Below are positions 62,201 to 64,000 of a DNA stretch of 64,000 nt, in pieces (the first letter of the stretch is position 1; the number at the start of each line of letters is the position of its first letter). The notes under the pieces are model-generated. The model did no database searches. It had not been told where the DNA came from and worked only from the letters and a program-made list of their open reading frames with translations. The translations under genes and the position numbers were made by a program. The stretch is from Rhyacichthys aspro (lineage: Eukaryota > Chordata > Actinopteri > Gobiiformes > Rhyacichthyidae): contig CM072163.1 in NCBI GenBank assembly GCA_036850595.1, forward strand, positions 4,590,718 through 4,654,717. The letters are read 5' to 3'.

Positions 62201-62424
62201 CTTTATGTATATTCATGTAACAAGAGCCTCATAGAAGCTCCACTTACAAGGTCAAGAATAGTGCAATAATTCAGAAGAGAACATTTTCTCACAACCTCTT
62301 TTATAAACTCTGACAATGATAGGCCACAGTGTTCTGCTGCACAAAGTCACCGAGCTAAAGCGGTGTTAATTGTAGGTTTAGTTAACGGACTGTTACATAG
62401 CTGCTCGTTAACAGTGTGATTGTT

Positions 62425-64000
62425 GGTTTTATTATGCAACTTCTTAGTATAACTTATATGCTAATTACAGTAATGTCAAAGTTAAAACTAATGTGAATGT
62501 CTGAATATGTATGAAAAGACACAAATATATATTTTTCATACTAATTATGTAAATACAAGCACATTTAGGCAGCACCACGAAGCAGTCAGCTGTCATTTCT
62601 CACTCTAAAACTCTACTAAGACACCTATGAATGGGACTTTTTCTGGCTCCATGAGACCAGCAACAAGGGGGCAATTATCTCAGGTGCCAGATGTTTAGTA
62701 ATAATTTCAGAGTAACCCACTGAGAGACCATTGGACCACCCTGCTCCCCTACACAGAAACCTGACAGCCAACATGAGTCCCCGAGGAAACAGACAGGACG
62801 CCTCAGAAACGGTTTAGAGTTCAGCTTCAACAAGAAGAGCAGAAAAGAACAGGGTCCAGAACTGATTAAAACCAAGAAAAAGACATAGAAAAGTGGATCA
62901 TTTGTTTATGGACAGCAGTAAAGTGTTGTTTCTTCAGTATTTTGTAGCTAGATGGTATGAACATTGGTGAACCTAGGCCAGTAAAGTGATAAAGTTAAAA
63001 ACAGACATTTCCATCTTTCTGTTGTTTCCAGCATTAGTTCTTTAGTTTCATTAATTAAACAGTCTCAGTTACACAATACATACCAATATAGTATTTGATT
63101 TTTATATGCATTAAATCCCTTAACAGCATATTGTAATAGGGGTCATCTGTGTAAAAAAACAAGACCTTAAGATATCCACTAGGCTTTATTATGAAGGATT
63201 TAAATATATGAGAATTTTAGGTCCTGGAAAGGAGGCCCATTGGTGGACACAGCTTGTCAATAAGGAAGTAACAGCTGAAACAGAGAAAACGTTTATTCAC
63301 AGCTGAATATGTGAAAGAAAATAAAAAATAAAAAAATAAAACTGTGCACAATGATGACCTTCTGTAACAAATAAAACTGAGAAATATGCCTGATTTTAGC
63401 AAGATTGTTCATTTTCATCTGTAGTTCCCAGACAGGTAACAGAAAATAAACACTGGTGACAGTTAATACACAGTAAAACATTATTTGTAGCTGTTTTAAT
63501 GCTACATGTGACTGCACTTTGAAGTTGCACCAAGAAAAAAATAAATACAATTGTTTCTTTATTAAGCATTAATAATTATCAAGATGTAAAATGTTAATAG
63601 AGACATTATTTTTTAAATGTATTGTTATTGTTTATATTTAATTTATTGCAGCAGAGTGTGTCTGGTCTGGGTTCCATCGCAGCCATGACGACGGATGAAG
63701 TCACACAACACCTTATAAATCCAATTCTACAGCAAGAAGTTCTCAGTTCGTATCTGACTTTCGAAGGGAAAGCACACATCTGAACGCTCGAGAAACTTTA
63801 CTCACCAGAAGATCACCAGTCGATTTTTACGAAAGGCACAGCGGTATTCCATCACAAAAATGGCAACTGCTAACGGAGACGTGGAGTACAAAAATGATAT
63901 GACTCAGGTTTATGAGTTAGCGGCAAAGCTCAAGCTAAAGCTTAGCTTTACTGAAGTGAAGGCGGAAGGCCCGGCCCACTTGATGACCTTCACTTACCAG
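62425..64000 (+). repeat. Segmental duplication, copy 2 (partner 47586-49162), cut by the window end
   Basis: Near-identical to 47586-49162 at an offset of about 14838. The sequence just left of 62425 is unrelated to that left of 47586, so this is the left breakpoint. The copy includes the TATAAAT word (63714-63720), the 32-codon upstream frame and the start of the second gene copy. Confidence 0.95.
63860..64000 (+). CDS. Second copy of the dsRNA-binding protein gene, 5' part only
   Basis: ATG in the same context opens a frame identical at nucleotide level to the first 47 codons of the copy at 49022 (through VYELA and GPAH to the QI-containing strand), where the window stops. It should encode at least the first half of the same Staufen-type dsRBD. 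Whether it has the minisatellite and an intact tail cannot be seen here. Complete identity over 141 nt implies a very recent duplication or gene conversion, or an assembly duplication of one locus. Confidence 0.85.
   Translation, partial: MATANGDVEYKNDMTQVYELAAKLKLKLSFTEVKAEGPAHLMTFTYQ

Larger units (their letters stand above)
56400..62424. other. Non-coding DNA between gene X exons and the second duplicate
   Basis: No supported exon. GC-richer patches at about 56700-56940, 57290-57480, 58130-58400 and 60660-61070 have open frames without splice support. The last includes a 146-codon frame. Two repeats are listed separately. Confidence 0.35.

Noticed and set aside
1..64000. tRNA, rRNA, CRISPR arrays and bacterial-type operons
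   Set aside because: No tRNA-like box A/box B pair, rRNA segment or spacer-repeat array was seen. The organisation is that of a vertebrate nuclear genome.

Overview
The window reads as nuclear DNA of a teleost fish. It is AT-rich with long gene-free stretches, its exons have GT-AG boundaries and a coherent reading phase, and its repeats are of kinds common in fish genomes (hAT-like elements, a LINE tail ending in an ATAAA plus CTCAT-type tract, and the 'CCTGTCCCAGCTGC' repeat). The species cannot be named from the sequence.

Left part (1-23 kb): the recognisable gene is pomgnt2, the GlcNAc transferase that extends O-mannose on alpha-dystroglycan. Its whole coding sequence lies in one exon (18663-20435). 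A likely CpG promoter with a TCTCGCGAGA palindrome (2932-2941) and a non-coding first exon with a good splice donor (3275/3276) lie about 15 kb upstream. This implies one long 5'UTR intron.

Middle (23-47 kb): mostly non-coding. It holds a 712-bp hAT-like element with an exact 8-bp target duplication, a MITE-like element, a widespread DNA-transposon fragment, and three phase-compatible exon-like segments on the minus strand (38.4, 32.3 and 30.0 kb) that may be an unidentified gene ('gene Y').

Right part (47-64 kb): the most interesting region. A minus-strand gene ('gene X', unrecognised) leaves three well-supported 3' exons (55402-55524, 52965-53068, 47183-47387). Inside its last intron, on the opposite strand, is a compact five-exon gene. 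It encodes one Staufen-type double-stranded-RNA-binding domain, a long in-exon 21-bp minisatellite (HIHQAPG units), a Pro/Glu/Thr-rich tail built from phase-2 exons, and a Lys/Arg end written by a purine microsatellite. Its 3'UTR holds a GA-only tract and a 63-bp near-perfect inverted repeat. That is a candidate long RNA hairpin in the message of a dsRNA-binding protein.

The 5' flank and start of this gene recur almost unchanged at 62425-64000, 14.84 kb away, so the locus is recently and directly duplicated. The second copy runs off the window edge. In copy 1 the minisatellite leaves the dsRNA-binding domain out of frame with the downstream exons, so the allele may encode a short protein or the array may be misassembled. 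A poly-G/T/A stretch at 53957-54210 looks like an assembly artefact.
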